A stretch of DNA of 64,000 bases, from positions 124,001-188,000 of the forward strand of contig NZ_QGTQ01000005.1 in the NCBI RefSeq assembly GCF_003182255.1, in the 5' to 3' direction. The notes beneath the pieces were generated by a model that did not search any database, had not been told where the DNA came from, and saw only the letters and a list, made by a program, of their open reading frames with translations. This document shows, one piece after another, positions 32,114-40,855 of this stretch. Source of the DNA: Paenibacillus cellulosilyticus. GTDB lineage: Bacteria; Bacillota; Bacilli; Paenibacillales; Paenibacillaceae. How positions within the stretch are numbered: the first letter of the stretch is position 1; every line of letters begins with the position of its first letter. Position numbers and translations under genes: made by a program.

Positions 32114-32797
32114 ATGACGAACATTGTACTGATCGAAGATAACGAGCAGCTGCAGAAGTATATAACGGAATATTTAAGTGCGTATGGCTTCGAGACGCAT
32201 GTGCTGCAGGATTATGAAAAGGTGTTGGATACGATCGGCGCCGTAGCACCCAAGCTCATTCTGCTGGACATTACACTGCCGAAGTTCGACGGTTTCTATT
32301 ACTTGAAGCTGATTCGCAAGCACTTCACGACGCCAATCATCGTCATCTCTGCGCGCAGCGAGGAGAGTGAGCAGATTCGTGGCATCGATATGGGGGCGGA
32401 CGACTATGTAACGAAGCCGTTCTCGATCGGCGTGCTGCTGGCGAAGATCAATGCGGTGCTGCGGAGAACGGATCAGACAGCGAATGAGATCAACGTTGGT
32501 CCTCTAACGCTGTATAGCGATACGATGCGCGTGAAGCATAAGGATATATCGGCCGAGCTGACTAAGAATGAATTCCGAGTGCTGCGCGTGCTCATGAAGA
32601 ACGTCTCGCAAATTGTAACCCGTGAGCAGCTGCTGGAAGAGCTATGGGACGATACGAGCTTCGTAGATGACAATACACTGACCGTCAACATGACCCGTGT
32701 CAAAAAGAAGCTGGCAGAGCTTGGTCTTGGCAGCGCGATTCAAACGAAAAGAGGCGTAGGCTATGTCCTGGATGGGACTTCTTCGCCGGACGCTTAG
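32114..32797 (+). CDS. Response regulator, OmpR family, BceR-like
   Basis: A 227-residue protein with a receiver domain (NIVLIEDNEQLQ; phospho-acceptor in LLDITLPKFDG; Lys in TKPF) and a C-terminal winged helix (LTKNEFRVLRVLM ... DDNTLTVNMTRVKKKL). The DDNTLTVNxxRLRxK element is typical of the BceR/YvcP group. It lies directly upstream of an intramembrane-sensing kinase and a BceAB-type ABC transporter, which together detect and detoxify cell-wall-active peptides. Its 3' end overlaps the kinase gene by 35 nt. Confidence 0.9.
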   Translation: MTNIVLIEDNEQLQKYITEYLSAYGFETHVLQDYEKVLDTIGAVAPKLILLDITLPKFDGFYYLKLIRKHFTTPIIVISARSEESEQIRGIDMGADDYVTKPFSIGVLLAKINAVLRRTDQTANEINVGPLTLYSDTMRVKHKDISAELTKNEFRVLRVLMKNVSQIVTREQLLEELWDDTSFVDDNTLTVNMTRVKKKLAELGLGSAIQTKRGVGYVLDGTSSPDA

Positions 32798-33761
32798 CAG
32801 CGAACGTCGGGCGATTATCGTCTATCTCATCAATACCGCGATGCTGCTTCTGATATTCAACTTGATGATGGATGAGGTCAGCGTCGTGTACCCGCTCTCC
32901 GTCAGCCTGACGATCCTGATTATCTATCTTGGCGTGAAAACTTATGCCCTGTTTCGTTTCGAAGACGGGCTGGCAGAAGCGAAGGAAGTTGCGGACTTCC
33001 AAGAGGATGCGGACCATGAGAAGGACAAGCTCGTGTTCCATGCAATACGAGCGATACATACCGACTATCTCGATAAGCTGGTCGCGATGAACGAGAAGCT
33101 GGATGGGCGCAATTCGCTATTCTCTCATTTCATTCATAATATGAAGTCGTCGCTGGCTGTCATCGAACTGGCAAGCCATAAGCGCTCAGATGAGGTGCTG
33201 GCGGATATTGCCTCGGAGAATGAGAAGCTGAAGACGAATATGGAGCAGCTGTTGAATCTGCTCCGGCTGGATGAATTCACGAATGACTATGTGCCGGAAC
33301 GCGCGGATCTGCTGGAGATTGTCCAAGCGGTTATTAACGATAAGCGTCGGTCGTTTATCTATTCCAGCGTGTATCCGAAGGTGAAGGGGCAGTCTGCCTA
33401 CGTTTACACGGATCGCAAGTGGTGCAGCTTTATTCTGGACCAAATTGTAACGAACGCGATCAAATACAGCCCGCAGGGGCGAAGTGTTTATTTCGAGATT
33501 GTACAGGAGGAAGACGTTGGTCTCACCTCAGTACGTGTGCGAGATGAAGGCGAGGGCATTGATCCAGAGGATCTGCCGCGCGTATTCGAGCTGTTCTACA
33601 CGGGCAAGAACGGTAGGAGCCATAAGCAGGCGACAGGCATTGGGCTGGCAATGGTTCGGCATACGGCCAAGCGGCTCGGTCATGAGGTGAGCCTAACGTC
33701 CAAGCTTGGTGAGGGCACGTGCGTGACGATCTCTTTTCTTTCAAAATTGAAAGCTTACTGA
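32763..33761 (+). CDS. Intramembrane-sensing histidine kinase, BceS-like
   Basis: A 332-residue kinase. Two N-terminal transmembrane helices (~18-36 and ~42-60) have almost no extracellular loop, the layout of kinases that sense through a partner ABC permease. HisKA carries SHFIHNMKSSLAVIEL (His in HNMK, in place of the usual HELR). HATPase contains NAIKYSPQG, DEGEGIDPEDLPRVF and TGIGLAMV. It activates the BceR-like regulator when the BceAB-like transporter handles an antimicrobial peptide. The start ATG lies within the regulator gene. Confidence 0.88.
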   Translation: MSWMGLLRRTLSSERRAIIVYLINTAMLLLIFNLMMDEVSVVYPLSVSLTILIIYLGVKTYALFRFEDGLAEAKEVADFQEDADHEKDKLVFHAIRAIHTDYLDKLVAMNEKLDGRNSLFSHFIHNMKSSLAVIELASHKRSDEVLADIASENEKLKTNMEQLLNLLRLDEFTNDYVPERADLLEIVQAVINDKRRSFIYSSVYPKVKGQSAYVYTDRKWCSFILDQIVTNAIKYSPQGRSVYFEIVQEEDVGLTSVRVRDEGEGIDPEDLPRVFELFYTGKNGRSHKQATGIGLAMVRHTAKRLGHEVSLTSKLGEGTCVTISFLSKLKAY

Positions 33762-33791
33762 AAGCCGAATCCATGTCTGGGATTCGGCTTT
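33761..33791 (+). terminator. Hairpin at kinase/transporter junction, possible attenuator
   Basis: A perfect 12-bp stem (33761-33772 with 33780-33791), starting on the last base of the kinase stop codon. Only TTT follows. It could partly terminate transcription or protect mRNA between the regulatory and transporter halves. Confidence 0.5.
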
Positions 33792-33826
33792 CCGTCTATG
33801 ATAGAGGCAGGAACGGAGGTCGAATA

Positions 33827-34588
33827 ATGGACGACATGATTCAAATCGATAATCTGACGAAGGTGTATAGGGCCTTCAAGGGCGCGAAGGAAGTGAGGGC
33901 GCTCGATCAGATCAGCTTCGCGGCCTCAAGAGGTGAATTTATTGGCATTATGGGGCCAAGTGGCAGCGGCAAAACAACGCTGCTCAACATCCTATCCGGT
34001 GTTGATACCTCAACCTCGGGCGAGGTCATCATCGAGGGGCAGTCGATTGCCCGTCTGAAGAAGGATAAGCTTGCGTTGTTTAGGCGTCAGCGCATCGGCT
34101 ACATTTTTCAAGATTTCAACCTGCTCGACAGTTTGACGCTCAAGGAGAACATTGCGCTGCCGCTCATTCTCGACCATGTGGCGCCGCAGCAGATTAACAG
34201 CCGCGTCGATGAATTGATGCAGTTCTTCGGCATTGCGGACATTGCTGGCAAATACCCGTACCATGTGTCGGGCGGGCAGAAGCAGCGCACCGCAGCGGCG
34301 AGGGCGCTCGTGACGGAACCAGCCGTCGTATTCGCGGATGAGCCGACGGGCAACCTCGATTCCAAGTCGGCATCGGATATTATGGACATGCTGACGGAGA
34401 TGAACGAACGGAAGAACAGCACGATTCTGATGGTGACGCATGATGCGTTCGCTGCCTCGTACTGCAAACGGATTATTTTCATCAAGGACGGTCAGATTAG
34501 TGTTCAGATTCAGCGGGCGGGAGACCGGAAAGCGTTCTTCGATAAAATACTCGAGATTCTGAGCGTGATGCGAGGCGATGCGCAATGA
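33827..34588 (+). CDS. ABC transporter ATP-binding protein, BceA-like
   Basis: A 253-residue ATPase with Walker A GPSGSGKT, Q-loop FQDFNLLDSLTLKENI (typical of the LolD/MacB/BceA group), signature VSGGQKQR, Walker B AVVFADEPTGNLDS and H-loop VTHD. It energises the adjacent large FtsX-type permease, for peptide resistance and flux sensing. The ATG at 33827 follows ACGGAGG; the open frame upstream would overlap the kinase gene. ATGA overlap couples it to the permease. Confidence 0.9.
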   Translation: MDDMIQIDNLTKVYRAFKGAKEVRALDQISFAASRGEFIGIMGPSGSGKTTLLNILSGVDTSTSGEVIIEGQSIARLKKDKLALFRRQRIGYIFQDFNLLDSLTLKENIALPLILDHVAPQQINSRVDELMQFFGIADIAGKYPYHVSGGQKQRTAAARALVTEPAVVFADEPTGNLDSKSASDIMDMLTEMNERKNSTILMVTHDAFAASYCKRIIFIKDGQISVQIQRAGDRKAFFDKILEILSVMRGDAQ

Positions 34589-36687
34589 GTGTCATGACAT
34601 TCCGGCATATCGTGAACAAAAACTTGCGATACAATTTTCGACGGTTCATTTCGTATGTTTTCGTCAATAGTTTCGTCGTGGCAGTGCTGTTCATGTACGG
34701 CAGCCTGCTGTTCAATGAGATACTCGCCCAAGATGATGCGATGAAGATCGCGTCCGATTATATCGCTATTGCGGCTTACGCCATCATCCTATTCAGCATC
34801 GTCTTCGTGTCGTATACGGGGGTTTATTTTGTAAAGTCGAGGGGTAAGGAGTTCGGGGTTTATCTCACACTAGGGATGACGACGCGTGACCTCATTCGGA
34901 TGATCGTCTTCGAAAGTCTCGTAATCGTGACCGGCTCGGTCCTATGCGGCATCGCGGCGGGACTGCTGCTATCCAAGCTGTTCTATCTCCTATTGGGCAG
35001 AGTGCTTAACTTATCGACGGACATCTATTTCATCAGCTACAAAACGTTCGTCCTCAGTCTTGGCGTCTTCCTGTTCGTCTTCCTGTGCAATCTGCTCTTC
35101 ACGAGCGTGTTCATTCGCAGGCTGTCGATTGTGCAGATTACGAAGGCGGCCACCACCAAAGGTCAGTCCAAGTCGCGGCCCGTCCTTGGCGGTATCTCGA
35201 CGGTCGTCTTTATCGTATCGATGTGGCTGTTCTATGCGGGTATTACGGGCGATAAGTTCGTGAATAACCTGCTCGGGCAGAACAAATCCGCCTTGCTGCC
35301 GCTTGTTGTTATTGTCATTCTCGTATCGCTTTATTTTGCGATTGCGTCGTGTATTGATGCCGTTAGAGCGGTATGCTCCCGTTTCCCGGCATTCTATAAT
35401 CGGCATATTCTGATTCTGTCCAGTCTGTCGCATCGCTTCTTCACGTACAAGGTATCGCTCTACATGGTGTCGATGCTCATTGCGCTGTCGCTGTTCTTCA
35501 TGGGCTTCGGTCTGTCGCTCTATAGCTACACGAAGAAGACGATCAGTGAATTCGAGCCCTATGATTACATGATCGAGACGACGGGCAGCATCAATGCGAT
35601 CTCGCCGGACGAGGTGAAGCAGGTTATTGAGGCGAATGGCGGCACAGTGGGGGCGTTCAGCGAGCTTGAATATATTTGGAGCGAGAGCTATAGAGACATT
35701 GCCGGCGGTTCGTTCACGCATGATTATAAAGGCAGCCTCATTGTGAGCGAGTCGAATTATAACAAGCATATGGGGACGTCCATCGATGTTGCGCCGGATG
35801 AGCTGCTGATCGTCCAGAACATGAAAGGCGACGAGGCTGCGGCGATCGATTACGACACCACGATCACGGTTGAGCCATGGCGCGAAGGGGATGCTCGTGC
35901 GCAAGCATTCAGCAGACACCCGATGAATAAGGATCGGTTCGTGCAATCGGTAGGCGGCGGTACTCCGATACTCCAATATGAGCAGGCGAAGACGAGCAGC
36001 ATGTATGCTGCGTTCATCAACTCATATGGCGATGTCGAGTTTGCGAGCGTAATAGCCAATGTGATCGACGACTCGGTATACAGCAAGCTGGAGGACCAGA
36101 TACACAACACGGCGTACCTATTCAATCTGGCAAGCGGGGATGGCGACCAGATTTATGCGGCCTTGCTGGATACGCTGCGCAAGGTGAATCATGCGGATAA
36201 CAGCCTATGGGCGAGTGCGGAATCCAAGTTCGGCACGCCGAAGGATACGGCGGAGTTCCTGCGGCCGATCTACAAGGCGGAGCGCTATGAGATTGCAATG
36301 CGAATCAGCGGCTTCATGCTTTTCTCCTTTGCCTTCCTAGGCGTATTATTCCTGCTGGCTTCACTTGTTGTGCTGTACTACAAGCTGATGACAGACATGG
36401 ATGAAGAGAAGGAACGCATGATACTACTCAAGAAAATCGGCTTGACGATGGCGGAATGCAAGTCTTATCTGCAATCGCATCTGGCGATTCTCTTCTTCGC
36501 TCCGATGCTCATCGGCGGCATTCCAGCACTCATTCTGCTGCATGCATCCGTAGGGTTTACGGTGTATGCCGGTTACTTGATGCTTCAAGTGCTCGGATTG
36601 TATGTCTTGTTCGTTGTGATGAATGGACTGCTCTATGTGTCGCTAAGGAAAAAGTTTTTCAGAGGCGTCGGCCTACTGAGCGAATAA
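34585..36687 (+). CDS. ABC transporter permease, BceB-like (FtsX family)
   Basis: A 700-residue membrane protein. There are ten hydrophobic helices in the BceB arrangement: helix 1 (~15-45), a group of helices with the first FtsX domain (~55-165, RGKEFGVYLTLGMTTRDLIRMI), a helix pair (~190-300), a large extracellular domain between helices 7 and 8 (~330-560), and the final FtsX domain (~570-690, ERMILLKKIGLTMAECKSYLQ). The extracellular domain is the expected recognition site for bacitracin- or lantibiotic-like peptides. Which peptide it recognises cannot be told from the sequence. Confidence 0.9.
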   Translation: MSVMTFRHIVNKNLRYNFRRFISYVFVNSFVVAVLFMYGSLLFNEILAQDDAMKIASDYIAIAAYAIILFSIVFVSYTGVYFVKSRGKEFGVYLTLGMTTRDLIRMIVFESLVIVTGSVLCGIAAGLLLSKLFYLLLGRVLNLSTDIYFISYKTFVLSLGVFLFVFLCNLLFTSVFIRRLSIVQITKAATTKGQSKSRPVLGGISTVVFIVSMWLFYAGITGDKFVNNLLGQNKSALLPLVVIVILVSLYFAIASCIDAVRAVCSRFPAFYNRHILILSSLSHRFFTYKVSLYMVSMLIALSLFFMGFGLSLYSYTKKTISEFEPYDYMIETTGSINAISPDEVKQVIEANGGTVGAFSELEYIWSESYRDIAGGSFTHDYKGSLIVSESNYNKHMGTSIDVAPDELLIVQNMKGDEAAAIDYDTTITVEPWREGDARAQAFSRHPMNKDRFVQSVGGGTPILQYEQAKTSSMYAAFINSYGDVEFASVIANVIDDSVYSKLEDQIHNTAYLFNLASGDGDQIYAALLDTLRKVNHADNSLWASAESKFGTPKDTAEFLRPIYKAERYEIAMRISGFMLFSFAFLGVLFLLASLVVLYYKLMTDMDEEKERMILLKKIGLTMAECKSYLQSHLAILFFAPMLIGGIPALILLHASVGFTVYAGYLMLQVLGLYVLFVVMNGLLYVSLRKKFFRGVGLLSE

Positions 36688-36701
36688 TGGTGACAAATAA
36701 C

Positions 36702-36750
36702 AAGGACCTGCATGTACCGTCGGTTAGCGGTATAGGCAGGTCCTTCGTTG
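36702..36750 (+). terminator. Rho-independent terminator
   Basis: A long stem (36702-36711 with 36736-36745, plus inner GTACCG/CGGTAT pairing) at the end of the Bce-type operon. Confidence 0.65.
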
Positions 36751-36965
36751 TGCTGCCGGTTGATCGGCTGTGCATGACCTAGGACTTGCAATATACGAAC
36801 GGCTGCCCATAAGAAACGGTATATAAGAAGATCGCGTTATTCAGGTATCTTTGGGTCCGATCTTACATATGCTTGTACATGGAAAAAGTTAACGAATTGA
36901 AAACGAATCCCGGCATTGGTCTTTACAGTTCGGATATATAATGGGCTTCGAAAGGGGCGGCAATC

Positions 36966-37802
36966 ATGAAGGAGCTTACGTTTAAAGCTTTTGCTGTAGC
37001 CAACGAAATTGATCTGAACAAAATCGCCACACACTGCGGCATTCCAAAGAAATTCACCTGGGAAGAGCCGCTTATTCTGAAGGGCGATACGCTTAAGTCA
37101 ATCCTGCACAAGGAAATGGACAAGTCGCAGCAGGTCCTGGTATTCTCGTTCGGCAGCGTTGTGTTCATTAATCATAGCCATGCGGACGAAATATCGAGCT
37201 TCATGCGCTTCGTTCATGCGTTTGAACCCGGAATTGATCTGATGAACATTCACCAATATACCGACGATTACAGTCTTCATACGGATAAGAAAGCAGAGTT
37301 TCAAGTGACGGACGAATATGTGGTGGTGTCTGACTATGAGTCGTTCTACCCCGAGCTGATTTCGACTGTACTGGCGAAGTCGGTGGCGCTGGAGAAGATT
37401 GAGGAGCAATCGGGCAAAATCCACGACCGTCTCGAGCTGATGATTGACCGCCTCGAATCAGGCCGGCTGCGGATCGGTAACAAGGAGCTGGCGCGGCAGA
37501 CAGCGAACATTATGCGCCACGAATATAACACGATATCGTATGTCATGATTCTCGATAAACCGGACATTACGTGGACAAGCAGCAGTGCGGGAGAGTTCTA
37601 TGATCGAATGACGGAGTTCTTCGAGATGAATGACCGGTTTACGATTCTGAAAAGCAAGACGGAGGTACTGTACCGCATCATGGAGGGCTTCTCGACGATT
37701 AGTCACTCGATACGTGGATTGTTCGTGGAATGGATCGTTGTTATCCTCATCGTGATTGAGGTACTCTTGACGGTATTCCAGATCGCAGGCTGGCTGCCAT
37801 AA
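36966..37802 (+). CDS. RMD1/YagE-like (DUF155) family membrane-anchored protein
   Basis: A 278-residue protein. The core carries VLVFSFGSVVFIN, then a segment with YVVVSDYESFYPELISTVLAKSVALEKIE, both typical of the DUF155/RMD1 family. A C-terminal transmembrane helix (WIVVILIVIEVLLTVFQIAGW) anchors it. Yeast RMD1 is linked to sporulation and the mitochondrial relative to translation, but bacterial members are uncharacterised. The ATG at 36966 follows AAAGGGGCGG. No partner gene is coupled to it. Confidence 0.75.
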   Translation: MKELTFKAFAVANEIDLNKIATHCGIPKKFTWEEPLILKGDTLKSILHKEMDKSQQVLVFSFGSVVFINHSHADEISSFMRFVHAFEPGIDLMNIHQYTDDYSLHTDKKAEFQVTDEYVVVSDYESFYPELISTVLAKSVALEKIEEQSGKIHDRLELMIDRLESGRLRIGNKELARQTANIMRHEYNTISYVMILDKPDITWTSSSAGEFYDRMTEFFEMNDRFTILKSKTEVLYRIMEGFSTISHSIRGLFVEWIVVILIVIEVLLTVFQIAGWLP

Positions 37803-37833
37803 TAATCGGATAGATTGCGGTTCGCCTCCATTA

Positions 37834-37992
37834 ATGATACAAATCTTCGTGCTGCTGAAGCGCATTGACAGCCGATCGGTTATTTATAAGCTTCTCTATG
37901 TCGTGACGATTCTGTATGGCGCTCTAGCCGTCTACCACCTCGTGTGGATCAGTATGAAGACGTATGCTATAGTAACCAATATTGGATCGTAA
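37834..37992 (+). CDS. Possible small membrane protein (52 aa)
   Basis: An ATG-started frame encodes 52 residues with one clear hydrophobic segment (LYVVTILYGALAVYHLVWI) after a basic N-terminus. It lies between the RMD1-like and DUF2277-like genes, where it otherwise would be empty. I see no convincing ribosome site (TTCGCCTCC upstream is on the wrong strand sense), so it could be a remnant of a larger membrane gene. Low confidence. Confidence 0.3.
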   Translation: MIQIFVLLKRIDSRSVIYKLLYVVTILYGALAVYHLVWISMKTYAIVTNIGS

Positions 37993-38019
37993 AGTCGCGA
38001 CAAGGAGAGGAAGCGCAGC

Positions 38020-38319
38020 ATGTGCCGAAATATCCGAACGTTATTTAATTTTGAACCAGCAGCTACCGAATACGAGGTTACCGCGGCGGCTGTGCAGTTC
38101 GTCCGTAAGCTTTCGGGCTTTAACGCACCGTCCAAAGCGAATGAAGAGGTGTTTCAGCGGGCTGTGGAGGAGGTTGCCGCAGCGGCGCAGAAGCTGCTCG
38201 ATAACTTGGTCACGAATGCCCAGCCGCGCAACCGCGAGGTGGAGCAGGAGCGTGCCCGTGCTAGATCGCTCAAGCGGTTCGGCAACCCTTTAGCTGTTAT
38301 CGATGAAGACGAGGAATAG
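38020..38319 (+). CDS. DUF2277 family protein
   Basis: A 99-residue protein starting MCRNIRTLFNFEP, which is the recognisable start of DUF2277. A VTAAAVQFVRKLSGFNAPSKANEEVF helix follows, then an acidic and basic C-terminus (ERARARSLKRFG). No function is known for this family. AAGGAGAGGAAG gives a strong ribosome site. It is single, with a terminator 25 bp downstream. Confidence 0.8.
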   Translation: MCRNIRTLFNFEPAATEYEVTAAAVQFVRKLSGFNAPSKANEEVFQRAVEEVAAAAQKLLDNLVTNAQPRNREVEQERARARSLKRFGNPLAVIDEDEE

Positions 38320-38343
38320 CTCTTAATGGAGCGGGAATATAAG

Positions 38344-38384
38344 AAAGCACCGTGCGACCGATGCGTCGTACGGTGCTTTTTGGC
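38344..38384. terminator. Rho-independent terminator, probably bidirectional
   Basis: A 15-bp stem (AAAGCACCGTGCGAC with GTCGTACGGTGCTTT) followed by TT on the plus strand and A-rich on the other side. It separates convergent DUF2277-like and KtrB-like genes. Confidence 0.8.
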
Positions 38385-38394
38385 TGTGTGGGGA

Positions 38395-39759
38395 TTACCC
38401 GTTAATAACCCGCTCGATCGGATAACGGATCTTGGGCTCTCTCTTGTTGCCGCCCATAATGAGCAGGACGGAGGTCAATCCGATTCTGCCGACGAACATG
38501 AGCACCATGAGATCGCATTTGGCGAATGCATTCAGGTCTGGTGTAATGCCGGTTGACATGCCGACCGTTCCGAAGGCCGAACTGACCTCGAATATAATCG
38601 ACATCAACGGGATGGACCGATCGGTCGCACTGATCGCGATGACGGATGCGGTGCACATTAGAATGGCTAACACGGTAATCGCAAGCGACTTCATGATATC
38701 GTCCTGGTGCAATTGGCGTTTGAATACCTTGATCTCCCGAATCCCTTTGGCAAAGTTGAAAATGAACAGCATGTTGAGCGCAAACGTTGTTGTCCGAATG
38801 CCTCCGCCTACCGAGTTCGGCGAGCCGCCAATGAACATGTACACACTCATTAGCAGCAGAGTTGGCAGTGTGAAATCGTTAATATCCATCGTCGTCAGCC
38901 CTGCGCTTCGCGTCGTGGTCGATTGAAACAGCGCGTAGAAGAAGCTCTCATGCCACGACATGTTTTTCATAAAATGATTCCTCTCCAGCAGCCAGATCAG
39001 AATCGTCCCGATAACAAGCAGGATGAAGTAAGTGGCGGAAGTGATCTTCGCGAAGAGCGAGAAGCGGAAGCTGCGCTCCAGATGAAGCTCCCTCCTCGAT
39101 AGGAATGCCTTCACTTCGATAAGGACCGGAAACCCGATTGCACCAAAAACAATTAAGATAACCGTAATGATCTGCACGAAGTAGTCATTGGCGTAAGGAG
39201 CTAATGATGTTCCCGTGATGTCCATCCCGGCATTGGTTGTTGCGCTGACAGATGCGAACAATCCTTGCAGGAAGGCTTCCTCCCATGTTGGGTAGTAGCG
39301 CAGGAAGCGGAAGCCGAAGATGACCGCGCCGGTCAGCTCGGTCAACAGTACGATCTTAAGCGTCTCCCGCATCAACTTCACAATGCCTGATAAGGCCAGT
39401 TGGTTGTTATCGACCATAATGAGGCGGCGTTCACGCAATCCGATTCGCCGTCTGAACAAAATCCAGAAGAAGGTGCTCATCGCCATAATGCCGATACCCG
39501 CGAACTGCAGCATGAGCATGATCATGAAGTAGCCGAATACGCTGTACGTTTCCGCCATATTGAATACGCCGAGGCCTGTGTCGCTGACGACGCTGACGGC
39601 CATGAAGACCGTATCGAAGAATGACACTTCGTGCCCGGGACGTTGAACCGCTGGAATGCTGAATACCAATATCCCGATCAGCACAGCCAACAAATAGTAG
39701 CCGGCAATCACCTGAGCGGGCGACCGCTGCTCAATCCATACTCGAATGTTCCGCCACAT
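38395..39759 (-). CDS. Trk/Ktr-type potassium uptake protein, KtrB-like
   Basis: A ~454-residue membrane protein with four repeated M1-P-M2 units. Filter-like elements are visible as SDTGLGV, ATTNAGMDITG, TTRSAGLTTMD and AFGTVGMSTG, the four K+-selectivity loops of the TrkH/KtrB superfamily. It forms the Na+- or K+-dependent uptake channel and needs a KtrA-type RCK subunit, which is not adjacent here. The ATG at 39759 follows AAGGGCGGG; a longer frame to 39819 lacks a ribosome site. A Gly in each filter is conserved, so it looks functional. Confidence 0.88.
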   Translation of the reverse strand: MWRNIRVWIEQRSPAQVIAGYYLLAVLIGILVFSIPAVQRPGHEVSFFDTVFMAVSVVSDTGLGVFNMAETYSVFGYFMIMLMLQFAGIGIMAMSTFFWILFRRRIGLRERRLIMVDNNQLALSGIVKLMRETLKIVLLTELTGAVIFGFRFLRYYPTWEEAFLQGLFASVSATTNAGMDITGTSLAPYANDYFVQIITVILIVFGAIGFPVLIEVKAFLSRRELHLERSFRFSLFAKITSATYFILLVIGTILIWLLERNHFMKNMSWHESFFYALFQSTTTRSAGLTTMDINDFTLPTLLLMSVYMFIGGSPNSVGGGIRTTTFALNMLFIFNFAKGIREIKVFKRQLHQDDIMKSLAITVLAILMCTASVIAISATDRSIPLMSIIFEVSSAFGTVGMSTGITPDLNAFAKCDLMVLMFVGRIGLTSVLLIMGGNKREPKIRYPIERVING

Positions 39760-39943
39760 GGAGAACCCGCCCTTTCTTATGGTTGCGTCAACTGCTGACA
39801 GGAACGAATCCACCACCATTTTTTGCCCATAAAATGGCGGGAATATGCGCGGGTCGATCAGATGACCGGTGACCTGGCATGATCGTTCATTGAACTCATA
39901 GACTATGCGTAGAGACTACGACTGTGGGAGTGGATCATGGAGC

Positions 39944-40771
39944 ATGTATACCATTTACAGCGGATCGTCCGGTATTCATCATCAGCCGAAATATAAGCAG
40001 CAACAGAGTCAGCAACAACATCAGGCCAGTCCCGTTCAACCTCTGACGTTTGTGCTCGTGCATGGCTCGTGGGCGGATGCGAGCTTCTGGAATCCGGTCG
40101 CCGCAGAGCTTCGTGCAAAGGGGCATGTTGTGTACATTCCGGAATATCCGGGGCATGGGGGTGATCTGAATACGAATGTCACGCACGGGATGATCTCAAA
40201 GGCAGTTGCCGATTATATGACAGCGAATAATCTCCAAGATATTATTTTGGTCGGACACAGCTTTGGCGGGTCTGTTATACAAAAGGCGGCAGAGCAGGTG
40301 CCCGATCGCATTAAGCGGCTGGTGTTCATGAATGCGTTCGTGCTGGCGGACGGGCAATCGGTGGCGGACCAATTCCCTCCGCCAATGCTGCAGGCGTTCG
40401 AGCAACTGCGGAAGGCATCGAAGGACGATACGATCATGCTGCCATTCCCGGTGTTCCGCGAAACGTTCGTCAATGTGGCCGACCTAGCGCTGGCGAAGCA
40501 GCTGTACAGCGAAGCGCGGCCAGAACCAGCCAAGCCTGCCTTCGAGAGACTCGATCTCAAGCAGTTCTATAAGCTGTCCACGCCCAGAAGCTACTTGTAC
40601 CTGACAGAAGATAATGTACTACCCCAAGGGGAGGGATACGGCTGGCATCCCCACATGTCGAGCAGGCTTGGCCTGTTCAGACTGATCAAATCGCCGGGTG
40701 ACCACATGACCTATTTTCGCTCGAAACCAGCACTTCTTGCACAGCGGTTGTATGAGGCAGCTAGAGATTAG
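39944..40771 (+). CDS. Alpha/beta hydrolase
   Basis: A 275-residue hydrolase. After a Gln-rich N-terminal stretch (~18-33), the fold begins with FVLVHGSWADASFWNPVAAEL (oxyanion HG). The nucleophile elbow is VGHSFGGS, a candidate acid Asp is in LTEDN, and the catalytic His is in SPGDH. The arrangement resembles the small plant-methylesterase/hydroxynitrile-lyase-like subgroup. The substrate is unknown. I chose the ATG at 39944; the frame stays open to 39905. The polar Gln tract of CAG/CAA codons at ~40000-40020 is unusual for the family. Confidence 0.82.
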   Translation: MYTIYSGSSGIHHQPKYKQQQSQQQHQASPVQPLTFVLVHGSWADASFWNPVAAELRAKGHVVYIPEYPGHGGDLNTNVTHGMISKAVADYMTANNLQDIILVGHSFGGSVIQKAAEQVPDRIKRLVFMNAFVLADGQSVADQFPPPMLQAFEQLRKASKDDTIMLPFPVFRETFVNVADLALAKQLYSEARPEPAKPAFERLDLKQFYKLSTPRSYLYLTEDNVLPQGEGYGWHPHMSSRLGLFRLIKSPGDHMTYFRSKPALLAQRLYEAARD

Positions 40772-40855
40772 CAAATATGGACGGAAGCGCTAGACAAGAG
40801 CACGACCCAGTCCTATCGATTGCTCATACGATTACAGTGAAGGGGTGGAATCGTT

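Noticed and set aside
35011-35976. Antisense open frame of 321 residues within the BceB-like gene
   Set aside because: Shadow frame, Arg/Glu/His-rich without recognisable domain.
39760-39943. c-di-AMP (ydaO-type) riboswitch ahead of the KtrB-like gene
   Set aside because: Such riboswitches often precede ktr genes, but the conserved core sequences are not visible and the leader is too short.
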